Below the pieces are notes generated by a model that made no database searches, was not told the DNA's origin, and worked only from the letters and a program-made list of their open reading frames with translations. A stretch of 41,773 nucleotides of DNA from Bacteroidota bacterium. Lineage in GTDB: Bacteria > Bacteroidota > Ignavibacteria > Palsa-1295. Shown one piece after another: positions 7,305 to 16,487 of this stretch. Every line of letters begins with the position of its first letter. Within the stretch, counting starts at the first letter, position 1. The stretch is from positions 1-41,773 of the forward strand of contig JANYDV010000211.1 in the NCBI GenBank assembly GCA_025363505.1. Direction: 5' to 3'. Position numbers and translations under genes: made by a program.

Positions 7305-9154
7305 TAGCTGATACGACCGAGAATATCAACAGCCATCTGATATTTTTTAAATGGCGGCATAAGATAAGCGCCATCAACCAATGATTTAGCATCGCGAAGG
7401 AATTCAACACAAATTTCTATTCCTTCGGCACTCTGCTCGTCGGTTGTGTTACGACTTGCCAGACGGTTATGTATCCATTGAGGGATTGTCATTCCCGGCA
7501 CTTCGTAATGCAAAAAATCCGCATGACGAACACTTCGAAGTGGTAAAATACCAAGCATAATATGTGCTTTTTTCCGAAAGTGCTTAATCTGTTCTAAAAA
7601 TGTTTCGAGCGTTGCGAGTTCGAATATCGGTTGAGTAAAAATCACTTCACACCCTTCAGCAACTTTTTGCTCAAGACGATTAATCTCAAGCTCCATATTA
7701 TCTGAAACGGGATTGCAACCACAAGAGATCATAAAGTGTGTTGTTCTCGCTCCCTCACCGGTGATGGGATTGCCCATTAGATCGAGACCCGAGTTCATTG
7801 AGTTGAGTGCACGGATCAATCCAATGGCATCAATATCATAGACACTGGTTGCATAAGGGAAATCGCCGATCTGTGCAGGATCCCCCGTGACAGCCAGAAT
7901 ATTTCTCACACCAAGCAGTTCTGCCCCGAGTAGTTCCGATTGCAACCCAACCATTGTCCGGTCGCGGCAAGCAAGATGGGTAATCACTTCGATACCGCAT
8001 TGCTGCTGGACAAGACTCGAAAGCATAATTGAAGATACGCGAAGTCGTGCACGTGCGCCATCGGAAATATTCACAGCATCAATTCCTGCCGAGGCAAGGA
8101 ATTTAGCTCCCTCGAAGACACTTGACATTTCCAGCCCACGCGGGATATCAAGTTCAACAGTGGTCAGAAATTTTTTCCCAAGAAGTTGTTTAAACTTCGA
8201 AAGCTGTGCTAAATCTTGCGAGCCATTGACTTGCTCATGCTTTACTTTGATGATTTCTGCTTTGGGAGCCGACGCGTGTTTGTCTTTGATGGCTTCAGCA
8301 ATTTTTTTGATGTGTTCGGGAGATGCGCCGCCGCAAGCTCCGATAATACTCACCCCAACATCAAGCAAACGCACCGCACTTTGGGCGACATAGTCGGCGG
8401 TGGCGTTATAGATCGGACGTCCATTGACAAGTGTGGGAATGCCAATGTCCGGTTGCGCAGAAAGCGGCATATTCGGCAATGCAAATGCCTTCACGATCTG
8501 GATCATCCGTTGCGGACCTACTGTACCGTTGGTGCCGATAACATCAACGCCAAGTTCGACAAGGCGTTCAGCAATCTTGCGAGCATAATCTGTCGCAAGC
8601 AATGCTCCATCTTCAGGGAAAGTTTTTTGGGCGATAATCGGGAGATCAGGCGCAATTTTTTTTGCGACTTCAATAGCGATCTCCAGTTCTCGTAATTCGA
8701 TAAAACTTCTCAGCAGCAGTACATCAGGACCGCCATCAACAAGGGCTTGTATTTGTTCTTCAAATGATGCACGCGCTTTTTCGACCGTAATCGAACCAAG
8801 TGGAGAAAGATATTTTCCGTGCGGACCAACTACTGCCGCAACAATCGACTTATATTCGGCGGCAACACTTCGGGCAAGCCACACACCCTTGCGATTGATC
8901 TCGTACATTTTTTGACGAAGTCCAAAACGCTCAAGCGCAAGCGGCGACGCATGCTCGGTGTTCGTACAAATAAGCTCGGCACCAACTTTTGCAAATTCGC
9001 GATGCGCATGTTCGACCGCAAGCGGCTGACGAATATTATAGGCTTCGATCGGGGTTTCGAGGGCACCACGTTGTACAAGCACAACTTCCATCGAACCATC
9101 GGTTACGATAGGATATTCTTGGGCAGTCGCGAGTCGTTGTAAAAAAATATTCAC
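7304..9154 (-). CDS. Homocysteine S-methyltransferase-like / 5,10-methylenetetrahydrofolate reductase fusion
   Basis: This 616-residue protein has the architecture of YitJ-type fusions. An N-terminal homocysteine-methyltransferase barrel (about 1-290) is joined to a flavin-dependent methylenetetrahydrofolate reductase barrel (about 325-616), which makes 5-methyl-THF. The reductase half looks intact (KKFLTTVELDIPRG, NISDGARARLRV, THLACRDR, ILAVTGDP, FMISCGCNP, FTQPIF). The methyltransferase half is unusual: three zinc cysteines normally occur in NC and GGCCGT motifs, but here they read IGTNGTVGP (Gly210) and IGACGGASPEH (Ala273, Cys274). Only one ligand remains, and the N-terminal DGAMGT motif reads DGSMEV. 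The start is GTG at 9154. It lies between tpiA and the glycosyltransferase. Reductase activity is likely; methyl transfer to homocysteine is doubtful. Confidence 0.88.
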   Translation of the reverse strand: MNIFLQRLATAQEYPIVTDGSMEVVLVQRGALETPIEAYNIRQPLAVEHAHREFAKVGAELICTNTEHASPLALERFGLRQKMYEINRKGVWLARSVAAEYKSIVAAVVGPHGKYLSPLGSITVEKARASFEEQIQALVDGGPDVLLLRSFIELRELEIAIEVAKKIAPDLPIIAQKTFPEDGALLATDYARKIAERLVELGVDVIGTNGTVGPQRMIQIVKAFALPNMPLSAQPDIGIPTLVNGRPIYNATADYVAQSAVRLLDVGVSIIGACGGASPEHIKKIAEAIKDKHASAPKAEIIKVKHEQVNGSQDLAQLSKFKQLLGKKFLTTVELDIPRGLEMSSVFEGAKFLASAGIDAVNISDGARARLRVSSIMLSSLVQQQCGIEVITHLACRDRTMVGLQSELLGAELLGVRNILAVTGDPAQIGDFPYATSVYDIDAIGLIRALNSMNSGLDLMGNPITGEGARTTHFMISCGCNPVSDNMELEINRLEQKVAEGCEVIFTQPIFELATLETFLEQIKHFRKKAHIMLGILPLRSVRHADFLHYEVPGMTIPQWIHNRLASRNTTDEQSAEGIEICVEFLRDAKSLVDGAYLMPPFKKYQMAVDILGRIS

Positions 9155-9172
9155 TCGATGATGGGTGGGTGA

Positions 9173-9946
9173 TTAGTGTGCTTGTGATGCAATACGAACG
9201 ATCGTCATAAACGACTCTGCATCAAGAGCCGCACCGCCGATAAGCCCGCCATCAATATCCGGTTGATGTAATAATTGTTCTGCGTTTGAAGCATTCATAC
9301 TGCCTCCATATTGTATGCAGACGTTATTGGCTACTTCTTTTCCATACAACGCTTCGATCTCGGAGCGGATAAACGAATGCGAATCTTGTGCTATTTCGGG
9401 TGTAGCTGTTTTTCCGGTACCGATAGCCCAGACCGGTTCGTAGGCAATAGTTACTTGGTGCATTTGTTGCGCAGTCACATCACGCAAACAGCCCCGAAGC
9501 TGTTCGAGTAGTACTTCAAAAGTGCGCTGAAGTTCGCGTTCTTCGTGAGTTTCGCCCACACAGACAATCGGTTTTAAGCCGTTACTGAGTGCGGCAAGTA
9601 TTTTTTTGTTAATGAATTCATTTGTCTCACTAAAAATTGCACGGCGTTCCGAATGACCAACAATCACATAAGTACATCCTGCTTCGACTAACATTCGTGT
9701 CGAAATTTCACCCGTATATGCTCCTTTTTGCTGATCGTGACAATTTTGCGCACCAACAGCAATACGTACACCACGATCACTCAATAACGAATGAGCTAAA
9801 GCGATTGAGGTAAATGGCGGACAGACAGCAATCTCGACATTTACAAATGAGTCTTGATACCGCGGCACAAGACCACCGATGAGATTCATCGTCTCATCGA
9901 GCGAGCCATTCATTTTCCAATTACCACAGATAAATGTTCTTCTCAT
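9173..9946 (-). CDS. tpiA: Triosephosphate isomerase
   Basis: This enzyme interconverts glyceraldehyde 3-phosphate and dihydroxyacetone phosphate in glycolysis and gluconeogenesis. The 257 residues are the usual length. The N-terminal substrate lysine is in CGNWKMNGS, the catalytic histidine in IVGHSERRAIF, the catalytic glutamate in AYEPVWAIGTGKTATPE with the mobile phosphate loop, and the C-terminal phosphate-binding motif is YGGSMNASN. All key residues are present. Its ATG overlaps the gatB stop by four bases (ATGA), indicating translational coupling, and the MTHFR fusion begins 18 bases downstream of its stop. Confidence 0.97.
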   Translation of the reverse strand: MRRTFICGNWKMNGSLDETMNLIGGLVPRYQDSFVNVEIAVCPPFTSIALAHSLLSDRGVRIAVGAQNCHDQQKGAYTGEISTRMLVEAGCTYVIVGHSERRAIFSETNEFINKKILAALSNGLKPIVCVGETHEERELQRTFEVLLEQLRGCLRDVTAQQMHQVTIAYEPVWAIGTGKTATPEIAQDSHSFIRSEIEALYGKEVANNVCIQYGGSMNASNAEQLLHQPDIDGGLIGGAALDAESFMTIVRIASQAH

Positions 9947-11409
9947 GCTTTTTCTAATTCTTCTTTCACCAACTCATTGAGCAGAGTCGGATTTGCTTTG
10001 CCGCCCATTGCTTTCATTGTTTGCCCTACAAAAAAACCGAAGAGATTTACTTTGCCTGATTTATATTTTGCAATGTTATCTGGGTTGCCCTCAAGAATAG
10101 TACGGATTGCCTGGCGCAACGCACCCTCATCAGAAACTTGAATCATCCCGCGATCTTGAACAATTTCTTTCGGAGATTTTTGATTACCCGGCAATTCGGG
10201 CAACAAATCTTTTGCTATTTTATTCGATATGGTCCCATCAGTGACCAGCGTGATCAACTCCGCAAGGTGTGACGGCAGCAAGCCGAGCGACTTAATAGTC
10301 GCTTTGCGTTCGGTGAGCATACGCATCACATCGCCCATTGTATAATTCGAAATTGATTTGATCACCTCATTCGATTTACCGGCGAGTGCCTCGATAGCCT
10401 GCTCAAAAAAATCCGCGGTTGCTTTGTCAACGGTCAATACATCGGCATCGTATTTCGGCAATTCAAAATCGCGAATAAAGCGGTCGCGGCGGTCACGTTG
10501 AAGTTCGGGTATTTCTGCTCGAACTTCGTCAATATACTCTTTGGTAATAGTGACAGGCACAAGATCAGGCTCGGGGAAATAACGATAGTCGTGTGCATCT
10601 TCTTTGGTGCGCATGGCTCGGGTGAGAGATTTGTTGGGGTCAAAAGCCATAGTTTGATGCAATACCACCCCTCCCTCTTCGATCACTGCGATCTGACGAA
10701 CAATCTCTGCTTCGATAGCGAGTTTTACATTACGAAAGCTATTGAGGTTTTTTACTTCTGTTTTTTGTCCAAATTTTTCCGTACCTCGTAATCGCACAGA
10801 TACATTGGCATCGCATCGAAGCGAGCCTTCTTCCATATTGCCGTCACAAATACCGAGATATGTTACAATTGATTTGATCGCCGTAAGATAGGCATACGCT
10901 TGATCGCTCGAGCGCATATCGGGTTCGCTGACGATTTCGATCAGTGGCACTCCGGCACGATTGAGATCAACAAGTGTCTCAGTACCAAAATCGTGAATTG
11001 ATTTTCCGGAATCCTCTTCCATATGGATTCGGGTAATGCCGATTCGTTTGGTCTCGCCGTCGGGCAATTCCGTTTCTATAAAACCATTGTGACAGATAGG
11101 GGTATCATATTGCGAAATTTGATAACCCTTCGGGAGATCAGGATAAAAATAATTTTTTCTTGCAAAAATTGACCGCGGACGAATTTCACAATGGGTAGCA
11201 ATTCCCATACGGACAATAAAGCGTAACAGGTTCTCATTGAGTGTCGGCAGCGTACCCGGATGTGCGAGGCAAATCGGGCAAGTACGGGTGTTAGGTGCTC
11301 CGCCAAACTCGGTCGAACACGTGCAAAATGCCTTCGACTTTGTCAGCATCTGCGCGTGAACTTCCAGCCCGATCACAGGCTCGTATTTTGAAAATATTGC
11401 TGTATCCAT
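9943..11409 (-). CDS. gatB: Aspartyl/glutamyl-tRNA amidotransferase subunit B
   Basis: GatB is the kinase and tRNA-binding subunit of the GatCAB complex, which converts Glu-tRNAGln or Asp-tRNAAsn to the amidated form. The 488-residue length is standard. The N-terminal zinc-binding region is CTCSTEFGGAPNTRTCPIC, the family signature is DLNRAGVPLIEIVSEPD, and SLRCDANVSVR follows. The C-terminal YqeY-like tail domain (about 340-488) is complete. gatA and gatC are not in the window, which is common. It begins 24 bases after the Rieske oxygenase stop and is coupled to tpiA. Confidence 0.96.
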   Translation of the reverse strand: MDTAIFSKYEPVIGLEVHAQMLTKSKAFCTCSTEFGGAPNTRTCPICLAHPGTLPTLNENLLRFIVRMGIATHCEIRPRSIFARKNYFYPDLPKGYQISQYDTPICHNGFIETELPDGETKRIGITRIHMEEDSGKSIHDFGTETLVDLNRAGVPLIEIVSEPDMRSSDQAYAYLTAIKSIVTYLGICDGNMEEGSLRCDANVSVRLRGTEKFGQKTEVKNLNSFRNVKLAIEAEIVRQIAVIEEGGVVLHQTMAFDPNKSLTRAMRTKEDAHDYRYFPEPDLVPVTITKEYIDEVRAEIPELQRDRRDRFIRDFELPKYDADVLTVDKATADFFEQAIEALAGKSNEVIKSISNYTMGDVMRMLTERKATIKSLGLLPSHLAELITLVTDGTISNKIAKDLLPELPGNQKSPKEIVQDRGMIQVSDEGALRQAIRTILEGNPDNIAKYKSGKVNLFGFFVGQTMKAMGGKANPTLLNELVKEELEKA

Positions 11410-11433
11410 AGATTGTAGAAGAGCACAACAGTT

Positions 11434-12534
11434 CTATCGGGGTGTCCGTTTCGACTCGACGGCATCACGAAAGAAGGTTTTTAAGAGCGATTGAAAGTGC
11501 CAGAGAGCTTCTTCGTGCTTGACCGAGAAGCGACCTTTGTCATAGGAGCGCGAGCGAACGCCGCGATGTACCAACTCGCAGATCTCAATATCTTCCACCT
11601 GAACACTATCACTGAATGTGAGATCGTCGGCAATCTGTTGTTCAGAGGTACCGGCTACATAATAATAATCAAAATGGACAATACAACGCTCGGCATCAAT
11701 CGGCTCCACGATATTCGTTTGGAGCCTCCCGGGCAAGATATTCAGCATTAAATTAGGAAAAATAAAATAGTATAATGCTTCGCCCGCACCAGAGGAATAG
11801 ATATTTTCTGCTGAGGTTAAAAGACTATGCTGAAATGAATACCACTCGCGAACTTTAGTTTTGTAGGAGTGATAATCATAGAGCTTCATTAATTCGGGAT
11901 GTACTAACGGAACATGATAGCCTTCGAGATAATTATCGACAAATATTTTCCAATTGCACTTTAGATCGTAACTCTTTCGCCGATGATACTGTAACTCGCC
12001 TAAACCCGGCTTCCCTATTCGATCACTGATGCCTGTAAACAATTCATTGAACGATGGTTTTCCCGGTACGAGTCGGGCAAAAACAAAACCTTCCCAGACT
12101 GCTAACTCTACCGGAGCAAGACCGAATGCTGTTTTATCAAAATGAGCGACTGAGTCAAAGTCAGGAACACCTTTAAGTCTTCCGTCAAGTTCATAGGTCC
12201 AGCCGTGATACTTGCATTGCAAATGTGACGCACAACCGCTGCCGATTGCAAGCGGACCGCCGCGATGGCGACAGACATTATAAAAACATCGAAGGATATT
12301 ATCTTTACCTCGGACAATAATTAAAGGCTCGGATGCAATCTCGGCAATAAAATACTCACCCGACCTCGCGGCTTGTGATTGGCGACCAACGCATTGCCAT
12401 GTTTGTGCAAAGACTGCTTCTTTTTCGAGTCTCCATATATCGTCAGAATTGTACCACGACGATGGTATTGTCTCAGCTTCGGCGAGCGGTTTTATCACCA
12501 ACTCCGATTGATCAATTATCGGCAAGTTCTGCAT
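11434..12534 (-). CDS. Rieske-type ring-hydroxylating oxygenase, alpha-subunit family
   Basis: This protein (366 residues from the ATG at 12534) has the two-domain oxygenase alpha-subunit plan. The Rieske [2Fe-2S] ligands are Cys88/His90 in CRHRGG and Cys107/His110 in CKYHGW. The mononuclear-iron histidines lie in VDNYLEGYHVPLVHPEL around residue 175-195 in the catalytic SRPBCC domain. The GYHVPLVHPEL stretch and the C-terminal EDIEICELVHRG are closest in style to the choline monooxygenase/GbcA group, so a small amine or betaine substrate is possible, but substrate cannot be assigned. A longer frame starts from a TTG at 12618, but that would overlap the upstream gene. No ferredoxin or reductase partner gene is adjacent. 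Confidence 0.87.
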   Translation of the reverse strand: MQNLPIIDQSELVIKPLAEAETIPSSWYNSDDIWRLEKEAVFAQTWQCVGRQSQAARSGEYFIAEIASEPLIIVRGKDNILRCFYNVCRHRGGPLAIGSGCASHLQCKYHGWTYELDGRLKGVPDFDSVAHFDKTAFGLAPVELAVWEGFVFARLVPGKPSFNELFTGISDRIGKPGLGELQYHRRKSYDLKCNWKIFVDNYLEGYHVPLVHPELMKLYDYHSYKTKVREWYSFQHSLLTSAENIYSSGAGEALYYFIFPNLMLNILPGRLQTNIVEPIDAERCIVHFDYYYVAGTSEQQIADDLTFSDSVQVEDIEICELVHRGVRSRSYDKGRFSVKHEEALWHFQSLLKTFFRDAVESKRTPR

Positions 12535-12605
12535 CGTAGTCAAACACGATAGAAGGCAGAGATGGTTTTCAGGAGGAGTGGGCAAAATTCTATCCTGTTG
12601 ATAAT

Positions 12606-13757
12606 TTACTCGCGGCAATCTGTAGTGAAAGTAAATGCATACGCCGCAAATGAGGGTGAATCACTCGACAGACGCAGGGTCATATTTCCAAATGTTGAAT
12701 TATTAATGATATTATACATTCTTGGTTCAGTTGCCACGAGATATGTCTTATTATTCTCTTCGAGAATATCAGAACCCCGATCTGCTGGTCCAATAGGAAT
12801 ACCATTTTGTTCGACAAGCACACGAGCCGCTTTCCCATCTTGTGGATGAATAACAAGATTTACTTCTTTTGCTTGGTAGTTGATTACCAAACTGGACATT
12901 GCGCCGCCGGTAGGCATCGCAAATTCACGTCGAATGGTCCACGCCCCCTCATAATACAACCGATCTTCTTCAAGTGTCGATGGCAGAGTAAAGAGTATTG
13001 ATTTATTGGGGACTACTTCTTCAGTATTTGCAGGGCGGTTGCGTTCGAAGCCTATATATGTTTCCGGAGTAGGCTTATAGCAGACGGAGCCTGGTTTATC
13101 GCTGGTTCTGACAAGGGCTGTGAGGTCAGGAAGAACGGTCGTCGCATCACGCTCGAGGAGAATTTTTTGTAAAAACGCTTCGAACTCTTGATACTCCCCT
13201 TCACCGGTATGTGTCGTTCGTAAAATTCCGTTGGCATCAAATAGGTATTTAGCGGGCCAATAATGATTTGCAAACGAATGCCAGATTTCATATTCATTAT
13301 CGGCGATGATAGGATATTCCAACTGAAATTTCTTGATCGCCGCTTTCAGATTTTCCGGCAACCGTTCGAAGTCGAACTCCGGCGAGTGAATTCCAATCAC
13401 GACCAATCCCTTGTTTTTATATTTCTTTGCCCAAGATTTGATATACGGCAGAGTGCGGATACAATTTATACAAGTATAATCCCAGATATCAATAAGTACT
13501 ACTTTACCTTTTAATGAGGCTTTCGTCAGATCAGAAGGCTTGGTATTATAATATCGGTCTGCATTATAGTTTGTCGGCAGTGGCGGCATATGAATATGCT
13601 CACCGGCTTGCTCTTTCATCTTCGAGGCGAGTGTTGCGCGTTCGGGTGACATTAAGACTTGAGGTTTAAATGAAAGTTGCGCCCAAAGCGCAGCCGGGAA
13701 TATTATTGCGGCGGCGACTATTACTGCAAAAATTGAAAATCGTCTGCTGTTGTACAT
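12606..13757 (-). CDS. Secreted TlpA/DipZ-like thioredoxin with C-terminal beta domain
   Basis: This 383-residue protein begins with a signal peptide (FSIFAVIVAAAIIFPAALWA). A thioredoxin domain (about 75-210) has the active site CINC in WDYTCINCIRTLPYIKSW, followed by GLVVIGIHSPEFDFE, which is the hallmark of the DipZ-type thioredoxin module. The C-terminal ~150 residues (YYEGAWTIRREF, VNLVIHPQDGKAARVLV) match the beta-rich domain that follows thioredoxin in DipZ proteins. It lacks the DsbD-type membrane module, so it is a soluble periplasmic form. It could receive electrons from the DsbD encoded at 3202 (inference). It lies between the glycosylase and Rieske genes in the long minus-strand array. 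Confidence 0.87.
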   Translation of the reverse strand: MYNSRRFSIFAVIVAAAIIFPAALWAQLSFKPQVLMSPERATLASKMKEQAGEHIHMPPLPTNYNADRYYNTKPSDLTKASLKGKVVLIDIWDYTCINCIRTLPYIKSWAKKYKNKGLVVIGIHSPEFDFERLPENLKAAIKKFQLEYPIIADNEYEIWHSFANHYWPAKYLFDANGILRTTHTGEGEYQEFEAFLQKILLERDATTVLPDLTALVRTSDKPGSVCYKPTPETYIGFERNRPANTEEVVPNKSILFTLPSTLEEDRLYYEGAWTIRREFAMPTGGAMSSLVINYQAKEVNLVIHPQDGKAARVLVEQNGIPIGPADRGSDILEENNKTYLVATEPRMYNIINNSTFGNMTLRLSSDSPSFAAYAFTFTTDCRE

Positions 13758-13775
13758 GACTTTTTCTGAGTATGA

Positions 13776-14366
13776 TCACGAAGGTTTTCCTTTCGAGATA
13801 AAGTCGTTATTCGCGATAAGAAAACGCCAGGGTAGTTCGGTGGCTCGTGTTATACCGATACGGGTTGTGACGCTGACGGTTTCATTGTTGCTAAGCTTGC
13901 CTTTTGTAAAAAACAATGTGTCGCTTTCGAGAAGATCAATATTACTTTCCGCCCGAGCAATACTCATTGCTTGGCAGAGTTTTGCGGGTCCTGAAAGTAG
14001 ATCAATGTTTTTTTTTGCCTTTGGTCGGGCATCATACATTTCTTCGATACCTTCGAGTGGCTCCAAGGCACGTATCAATACCGCTGACCCAAAATGTTCT
14101 TTCCCGGTAACCACATTAAAACAATAATGCATTCCGTAGGTAAAGTACACATACGAAAACCCCGCTAAACCAAAGAGTGGGCTGTTGCGCTCAGTCTTGC
14201 CATTGTATCCATGACAAGCGGCATCGGTCTGATCATACGCCTCGGTCTCGACGATTCGACCAATCAACTCTTTCCCACTGACGAAACGGTGCAATTTGGC
14301 TCCGAGTAGTTCTCGTGCAACGGTCGGAGCATCGCGCTCAAAAAAAGAACGGGTATATCGCAACAA
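13776..14366 (-). CDS. mpg: 3-methyladenine DNA glycosylase (AAG/MPG family)
   Basis: This enzyme removes alkylated or deaminated purines to start base-excision repair. The 196 residues carry the family features: ARELLGAKL at the N-terminus, the catalytic region IVETEAYDQTDAACHGYNGKT with the glutamate that activates water, FGLAGFSYVYFTYGMHYCFN, the DNA-binding AVLIRALEPLEG, and SGPAKLCQAM. The best start is TTG at 14366, ten bases after the upstream stop; no ATG lies before the conserved N-terminus. It is in the co-directional array after the DUF255 gene. Confidence 0.94.
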   Translation of the reverse strand: MLRYTRSFFERDAPTVARELLGAKLHRFVSGKELIGRIVETEAYDQTDAACHGYNGKTERNSPLFGLAGFSYVYFTYGMHYCFNVVTGKEHFGSAVLIRALEPLEGIEEMYDARPKAKKNIDLLSGPAKLCQAMSIARAESNIDLLESDTLFFTKGKLSNNETVSVTTRIGITRATELPWRFLIANNDFISKGKPS

Positions 14367-14375
14367 TAGTGAATG

Positions 14376-16454
14376 TTATGTATGAGGATGCGAATCACTC
14401 AAAAACAGCGTTTCGAATGCTTTTGCAGAATGTATGGGTAAATCACAAGTGTGATTGTGACAATAATAGACCGTAAATTGATCAGTAGCAAGCGAGCGAG
14501 CAAACTCCGATAATGATTCATTATTATTGTCAGCATAGAGCAGCACTTTACGCGGCATATACTTTTTGGAAAGCAGCGTTCGGATGGAATGCAACTCGGT
14601 CATATATATATCAGACTGATTCTCTTTTCCGCCCACTACTATTTCCGCCGGCAAGTGCAATTGCCACATCGCTGCGCTAAGAAGTTCGGGCATGGTGTAT
14701 GGATAGCGTATGAGTCTGCCGGAAAAAAATTGTATCGTTGCCGAAGCCTTATCATTGTAGTTGCTGTTGCCGGTGATGGTGAAGAGTCTGAATAAATTTT
14801 GAACAGCCACTGAATTTCCACTTGGTTCTGCGCCATCATATTCGTTTTTTGTACGAATGATAAGATCACTATTATTTGTACTGGTAAAATATCCGCCAAG
14901 CGTAGTGTCAAATAATTTTTTATCTTGATCGGCTTGAAGTGTTATCGCACGATCGAGCCAGATCGGGTCAAAACTTGTTTCATACAATGACAGATATCCC
15001 TTGATCAAGAATGCAAAACTTTCGAGGTACGCTTCGAATTTTGCCTCACCGTCACGCCACCGATGACGTAGTGCATTGCCGGTCTTTTGGTATAATTCAT
15101 TCCAAATAAAACTACCTGCGGTTGTCGCCGCATCGAGATACTTCGCAGAATCAAAAACTTGCGATGCTCTTGCAAGTGCCGAGATCATCAGCCCATTCCA
15201 TGGAGTAAGGATTTTATCATCCAGTAAGGGTGGAATACGTGTTGAGCGTACGGCTAATAATTTGTTAGCGCATTCGGTTAATCGTGTACGAACCATTTCC
15301 AGATCAAGTCCTGCAAAAGTGGCAACCTCAGGCGTTGTATGAGCGCGATAGAGAATATTCTGTTCATCTTCCCAATTGCCTGATTCAGAAATTCCAAAAC
15401 GATACGCAAAAAGTCTTGCATCTTCGATACCAAGAATATCGACAATCTCGTGGTAAGTCCAGACATAATACTTTCCTTCAACCCCTTCACTATCAGCATC
15501 AAGAGCGCTATAGAAACCACCGGCGGGGTTCGTCATATCAGAAAGAACGAAATCGGCGATTGAAGCAACAACATCGCGATAGAATAAATCACCGCTGATC
15601 TGATAGGCATCAAGATATGAGTCAAGCAACTGCGCTTGGTCATAGAGCATTTTCTCGAAATGAGGTGCGAACCACTTATTATCAACTGCATAGCGATGGA
15701 AGCCTCCGGCAAGTTGATCATTAATACCACCCATCGCCATTTTCTTCAGCGTAAAGAGTGCCATTTTCCTCGCATCACTATCAGCACTTATATCATAATA
15801 TTGAAAGAGTAAATTGAATTGTGAAGGTCTCGGAAATTTTGGCGCAGAACCAAATCCGCCTTCAATTGAATCAAATGATGTCTTAAAATATTCGACGCAA
15901 GATTCTATGGCATGTTCGATTGAAGTGGACGTTGGCGCTTCGAGTTGTTGTTCTGACATGGCTTTTGTCAGTTCATCCGCCGATCCGAGAATATCTTCTT
16001 GTCGAGTATCCCACAAGGTGACAATACGTTCGAGCAACTGCGGGAAACTTGGTCTTCCGTGCGCGGGCACGGGGGGGAAATAGGTACCACAAAAAAAAGG
16101 CTTGCGAGTTGGCGTCAGGAAACAACTCATGGGCCAGCCGCCACTTCCGGTCATAGCTTGAGTCGCTGCCATATAAATTGCATCGACATCGGGTCGTTCT
16201 TCGCGATCAACTTTGATACAAATAAAATGTGCATTGAGATAAGCGGCAGTAGCAGTATTCTCAAAACTTTCGTGCTCCATTACATGACACCAATGGCACG
16301 TCGAATACCCGATCGAAAGAAAGATTGCTTTATTTTCAGTAGTAGCACGAGCAAATGCTTCTTCCGACCACGGATACCACTCAACAGGATTATTAGCGTG
16401 CTGCAGTAGATACGGTGATTTTTCGTTGATTAAATGATTCGGCTTGTCATGCAT
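14376..16454 (-). CDS. DUF255 thioredoxin-like protein (YyaL/SPATA20 family)
   Basis: A 692-residue protein of a widespread but poorly characterised family. Residues 1-160 form a thioredoxin-like domain with the strongly conserved STCHWCHVMEHESFE motif and SGGWPMSCFLTP. The rest is an alpha/alpha-barrel resembling glycosidases or N-acylglucosamine epimerases (GGINDQLAGGFHRYAVD, HFEKMLYDQAQL, GGFYSALDADSEG, YDGAEPSGNSVA). All family hallmarks are intact. No signal peptide is present, so it is probably cytoplasmic. The substrate is unknown. It starts 33 bases after the glycerophosphodiesterase gene stop. Confidence 0.93.
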   Translation of the reverse strand: MHDKPNHLINEKSPYLLQHANNPVEWYPWSEEAFARATTENKAIFLSIGYSTCHWCHVMEHESFENTATAAYLNAHFICIKVDREERPDVDAIYMAATQAMTGSGGWPMSCFLTPTRKPFFCGTYFPPVPAHGRPSFPQLLERIVTLWDTRQEDILGSADELTKAMSEQQLEAPTSTSIEHAIESCVEYFKTSFDSIEGGFGSAPKFPRPSQFNLLFQYYDISADSDARKMALFTLKKMAMGGINDQLAGGFHRYAVDNKWFAPHFEKMLYDQAQLLDSYLDAYQISGDLFYRDVVASIADFVLSDMTNPAGGFYSALDADSEGVEGKYYVWTYHEIVDILGIEDARLFAYRFGISESGNWEDEQNILYRAHTTPEVATFAGLDLEMVRTRLTECANKLLAVRSTRIPPLLDDKILTPWNGLMISALARASQVFDSAKYLDAATTAGSFIWNELYQKTGNALRHRWRDGEAKFEAYLESFAFLIKGYLSLYETSFDPIWLDRAITLQADQDKKLFDTTLGGYFTSTNNSDLIIRTKNEYDGAEPSGNSVAVQNLFRLFTITGNSNYNDKASATIQFFSGRLIRYPYTMPELLSAAMWQLHLPAEIVVGGKENQSDIYMTELHSIRTLLSKKYMPRKVLLYADNNNESLSEFARSLATDQFTVYYCHNHTCDLPIHSAKAFETLFLSDSHPHT

Positions 16455-16487
16455 TCTGAAAACAACTGCGTATTGGTGAAAGTCTGC

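Noticed and set aside
7887..8393. 168-codon plus-strand open frame inside the MTHFR fusion gene
   Set aside because: It lies wholly antisense to a well-supported gene, has no recognisable domain and is biased Ser/Arg-rich, typical of a shadow frame.
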